A stretch of DNA of 31,552 nucleotides from assembly GCA_013115135.1 (NCBI GenBank), contig JABANP010000576.1, positions 1-31,552 on the forward strand, given 5' to 3'. Within the stretch, counting starts at the first letter, position 1. The number at the start of each line of letters is the position of its first letter. The translations under genes and the position numbers were made by a program. Source of the stretch: Perkinsus olseni. Lineage: Eukaryota > Perkinsozoa > Perkinsida > Perkinsidae. The notes beneath the pieces are model-generated. The model saw only the letters and a list, made by a program, of their open reading frames with translations. It did no database searches and was not told the DNA's origin. Below, one piece after another: positions 27,890 to 31,552 of the stretch.

Positions 27890-30800
27890 ATGCTTGCGAG
27901 AACCAATAATACCCCGTCGCCAAGGTTGAGTGGTGGAACGCAAGACGGCATGCCTTCGAGACATCGATAACCTACTCAGTTATGAGTGATTACTCCCGAG
28001 AACTAATAATACCCCGTCGCCAAGGTTGAGTGGTGAAACGCAAGACGGCATGCCTTCGAGACATCGATAACCCAGTTAGTTGTGAGTGATTACTCCCGAG
28101 AACTAATAATACCCCGTCGCCAAGGTTGAGTGGTGGAACGCAAGACGGCATGCCTTCGAGACATCGATAACCTACTTAGTTGTGAGTGATTACTCCCGAG
28201 AACTAATAATACCCCGTCGCCAAGGTTGAGTACTGGAACGCAAGACGGCATGCCTTCGAGACATCGATAACCTACTTAGTTGTGAGTGAATGCTTCCGGG
28301 AACCAATAATACCCCGTCGCCAAGATTGAGTGGTGGAACGCAAGACGGCATGTCTTCGAGACATCGATAATCTACTTAGTTGTAAGTGAGTGCTTGCGAG
28401 AACTAATAATACCCCGTCGCCAATGTTGAGTGGTGAAACGCAAGACGGCATGCCTTCGAGACATCGATAACCTACTTAGTTGTGAGTGAATGCTTCCGAG
28501 AACTAATAATACCCCGTCGCCAAGGTTGAGTGGTGGAACGCAAGACGGCATGTCTTCGAGACATCGATAACCTACTTAGTTGTGAGTGAATGCTTCCGAG
28601 AACTAATAATACCCCGTCGCCAATGTTGAGCGGTGGAACGCAAGACGGCATGCCCTCGAGACATCGATAACCTACTTAGTTGTGAGTGATTACTCCCGAG
28701 AACTAATAATACCCCGTCGCCAAGGTTGAGTGGTGGAACGCAAGACGGCATGCCCTCGAGACATCGATAACCTACTTAGTTGTGAGTGATTACTCCCGAG
28801 AACTAATAATACCCCGTCGCCAAGGTTGAGTGGTGGAACGCAAGACGGCATGCCTTCGAGACATCGATAACCTACTTAGTTGTGAGTGATTACTCCCGAG
28901 AACTAATAATACCCCGTCGCCAAGGTTGAGTGGTGGAACGCAAGACGGCATGCCCTCGAGACATCGATAACCTACTTAGTTGTGAGTGATTACTCCCGAG
29001 AACTAATAATACCCCGTCGCCAAGGTTGAGTGGTGGAAACGCAAGACGGCATGCCTTCGAGACATCGATAACCTACTTAGTTGTGAGTGATTACTCCCGA
29101 GAACTAATAACACCCCGTCGCCAAGGTTGAGTGGTGGAACGCAAGACGGCATGCCCTCGAGACATCGATAACCTACTTAGTTGTGAGTGATTACTCCCGA
29201 GAACTAATAATACCCCGTCGCCAAGGTTGAGTGGTGGAAACGCAAGACGGCATGCCCTCGAGACATCGATAACCCACTTAGTTGTGAGTGATTACTCCCG
29301 AGAACTAATAATACCCCGTCGCCAAGGTTGAGTGGTGGAACGCAAGACGGCATGCCTTCGAGACATCGATAACCTACTTAGTTGTGAGTGATTACTCCCG
29401 AGAACTAATAATACCCCGTCGCCAATGTTGAGTGGTGGAACGCAAGACGGCATGTCTTCGAGACATCGATAACCTACTTAGTTGTGAGTGATTACTCCCG
29501 AGAACTAATAATACCCCGTCGCCAAGGGTTGAGTGGTGGAACGCAAGACGGCATGTCTTCGAGACATCGATAACCTACTTAGTTGTGAGTGAGTGCTTTC
29601 CGAGAACCAATAATACCCCGTCGCCAAGGTTGAGTGGTGGAACGCAAGACGGCATGCCTTCGAGACATCGATAACCTACTTAGTTGTGAGTGATTACTCC
29701 CGAGAACTAATAACACCCCGTCGCCAAGGTTGAGTGGTGGAACGCAAGACGGCATGCCCTCGAGACATCGATAACCTACTTAGTTGTGAATGATTGCTCC
29801 CGAGAACCAATAATACCCCGTCGCCAAGGTTGAGTGGTGGAACGCAAGACGGCATGCCCTCGAGACATCGATAACCTACTTAGTTGTGAGTGATTGCTCC
29901 CGAGAACTAACAATACCCCGTCGCCAAGGTTGAGTGGTGGAACGCAAGACGGCATGCCCTCGAGACATCGATAACCTACTTAGCTGTGAGTGACTACTCC
30001 CGAGAACTAACAATACCCCGTCGCCAATGTTGAGTGGTGGAACGCAAGACGGCATGCCTTCGAGACATCGATAACCTACTTAGTTGTGAGTGAATGCTTC
30101 CGAGAACTAATAATACCCCGTCGCCAATGTTGAGTGGTGGAACGCAAGACGGCATGCCCTCGAGACATCGATAACCTACTTAGTTGTGAGTGATTACTCC
30201 CGAGAACTAATAATACCCCGTCGCCAAGGTTGAGTGGTGGAACGCAAGACGGCATGCCCTCGAGACATCGATAACCTACTTAGTTGTGAGTGAACGTTTC
30301 CGGGAACCAATAATACCCCGTCGCCAAAGTTGAGTGGTGGAACGCAAGACGGCATGCCTTCGAGACATCGATAACCCACTTGGTTGTGAGTGATTACTCC
30401 CGAGAACTAGTAATACCCCGTCGCCAAGGTTGAGTGGTGGAACGCAAGACGGCATGCCCTCGAGACATCGATAACCTACTTAGTTGTGAGTGATTACTCC
30501 GAGAACTAATAATACCCCGTCGCCAAGGTTGAGTGGTGAAACGCAAGACGGCATGCCTTCGAGACATCGATAACCCACTTGGTTGTGAGTGATTACTCCC
30601 GAGAACTAATAACACCACGTCGCCAAGGTTGAGTACTGGAACGCAAGACGGCATGCCTTCAAAACATCGATAACCTACTTAGTTGTGAGTGAATGCTTCC
30701 GAGAACTAATAATACCCCGTCGCCAATGTTGAGTGGTGGAACGCAAGACGGCATGCCCTCGAGACATCGATAACCTACTTAGTTGTGAGTGATTACTCCC

Positions 30801-31552
30801 GAGAACTAATAATACCCCGTCGCCAAGGTTGAGTGGTGGAACGCAAGACGGCATGCCTTCGAGACATCGATAACCTACTTAGTTGTGAGTGATTGCTCCC
30901 GGGAACCAATAATACCCCGTCGCCAAAGTTGAGTGGTGGAACGCAAGACGGCATGTCTTCGAGACATCGATAACCTACTGAGTTGTGAGTGAATGCTTCC
31001 GAGAACTAATAATACCCCGTCGCCAATGTTGAGTGGTGGAACGCAAGACGGCATGCCCTCGAGACATCGATAACCTACTTAGTTGTGAGTGATTACTCCC
31101 GAGAACTAATAATACCCCGTCGCCAAGGTTGAGTGGTGAAACGCAAGACGGCATGTCTTCGAGACATCGATAACCTACTTAGTTGTGAGTGAATTACTCC
31201 CGAGAACTAATAATACCCCGTCGCCAAGGTTGAGTGGTGGAACGCAAGACGGCATGTCTTCGAGACATCGATAACCTACTTAGTTGTGAGTGATTACTCC
31301 CGAGAACTAATAATACCCCGTCGCCAAGGTTGAGTGGTGGAACGCAAGACGGCATGCCCTCGAGACATCGATAACCTACTTAGTTGTGAGTGATTACTCC
31401 CGAGAACTAATAATACCCCGTCGCCAAGGTTGAGTACTGGAACGCAAGACGGCATGCCTTCGAGACATCGATAACCTACTTAGTTGTGAGTGAATGCTTC
31501 CGAGAACTAATAATACCCCGTCGCCAAGGTTGAGTGGTGGAACGCAAGACGG
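27890..31552. repeat. 100-bp satellite array, ~37 units, runs off the window
   Basis: The unit contains AATAATACCCCGTCGCCAAG, TTGAGTGGTGGAACGCAAG, ACGGCATGCC, GAGACATCGATAACC and TACTTAGTTGTGAGTGA. Nearly all units are 100 bp, a few 99 or 101. Identity between neighbours is mostly above 90%, without unique spacers. Variants occur at fixed places (GATTACTCCC or GAATGCTTCC at the end, AAGG or AATG, TGGTGG or TACTGG, CCTT, CCCT or TCTT). Open frames in it are by-products of the repetition. A centromeric, subtelomeric or heterochromatic role is possible but not shown. Confidence 0.97.

Noticed and set aside
27890..31552. CRISPR-like array
   Set aside because: The complete 100-bp unit is conserved with no unique spacers, and the rest of the window is eukaryotic.

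Overview
The window looks like nuclear DNA of a eukaryotic protist. Its genes are interrupted by GT-AG introns, most of them 35-140 nt long, and it carries a MULE-type transposase gene, a LINE retrotransposon, several tandem arrays and a satellite. Compact introns near 50% GC together with MULE, SET, RPA-like and Rap1-like genes would suit an alveolate such as a perkinsid, but this is a guess from general character. Gene models come from matching splice-site phases by eye and have no transcript support.

Layout. 1-1570 holds no convincing gene, only a GC-rich degenerate repeat and two tRNA-like TpsiC arms. 1551-2085 (+) is the spliced 3' part of an unknown gene. 2249-11830 (-) is one intact three-exon MULE transposase gene of 678 codons with DDE residues, an N-terminal zinc-finger-like region and a SWIM finger. 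Its first intron has grown to 7,314 nt because it contains a CTA-rich minisatellite, into which a LINE (about 4632-10427, + strand) has inserted. The LINE has an intact ORF1 but a broken ORF2. A second array (11872-13215) starts about 40 bp upstream of the MULE start codon.

13306-17999 (-) carries three relatives of a small RPA70-like OB-fold gene: a decayed one (13306-13881), one shortened by an in-frame deletion (14094-14616) and an apparently complete one (17109-17999). The last two lie in a 1.1-1.5 kb direct duplication. Between them lie a third array (16020-16914) and a gene for a Rap1-type Myb domain (15683-15993), so two families known from single-stranded DNA and telomere binding are neighbours.

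19322-25719 (+) contains a second direct duplication (1,087 bp). Both copies encode the same first exons of an unknown protein. The upstream copy continues into a SET domain (gene 19507-21576) and the downstream copy into an unrelated tail (23625-25719). 26716-27429 holds parts of another spliced gene. From about 27890 to the end there are roughly 37 copies of a 100-bp satellite.

The most unusual feature is distributed rather than genic. The non-coding DNA from 15 to 26.4 kb contains at least 22 perfect palindromes with arms of 7-14 bp around a single central base, often overlapping in chains, against about 0.7 expected by chance.
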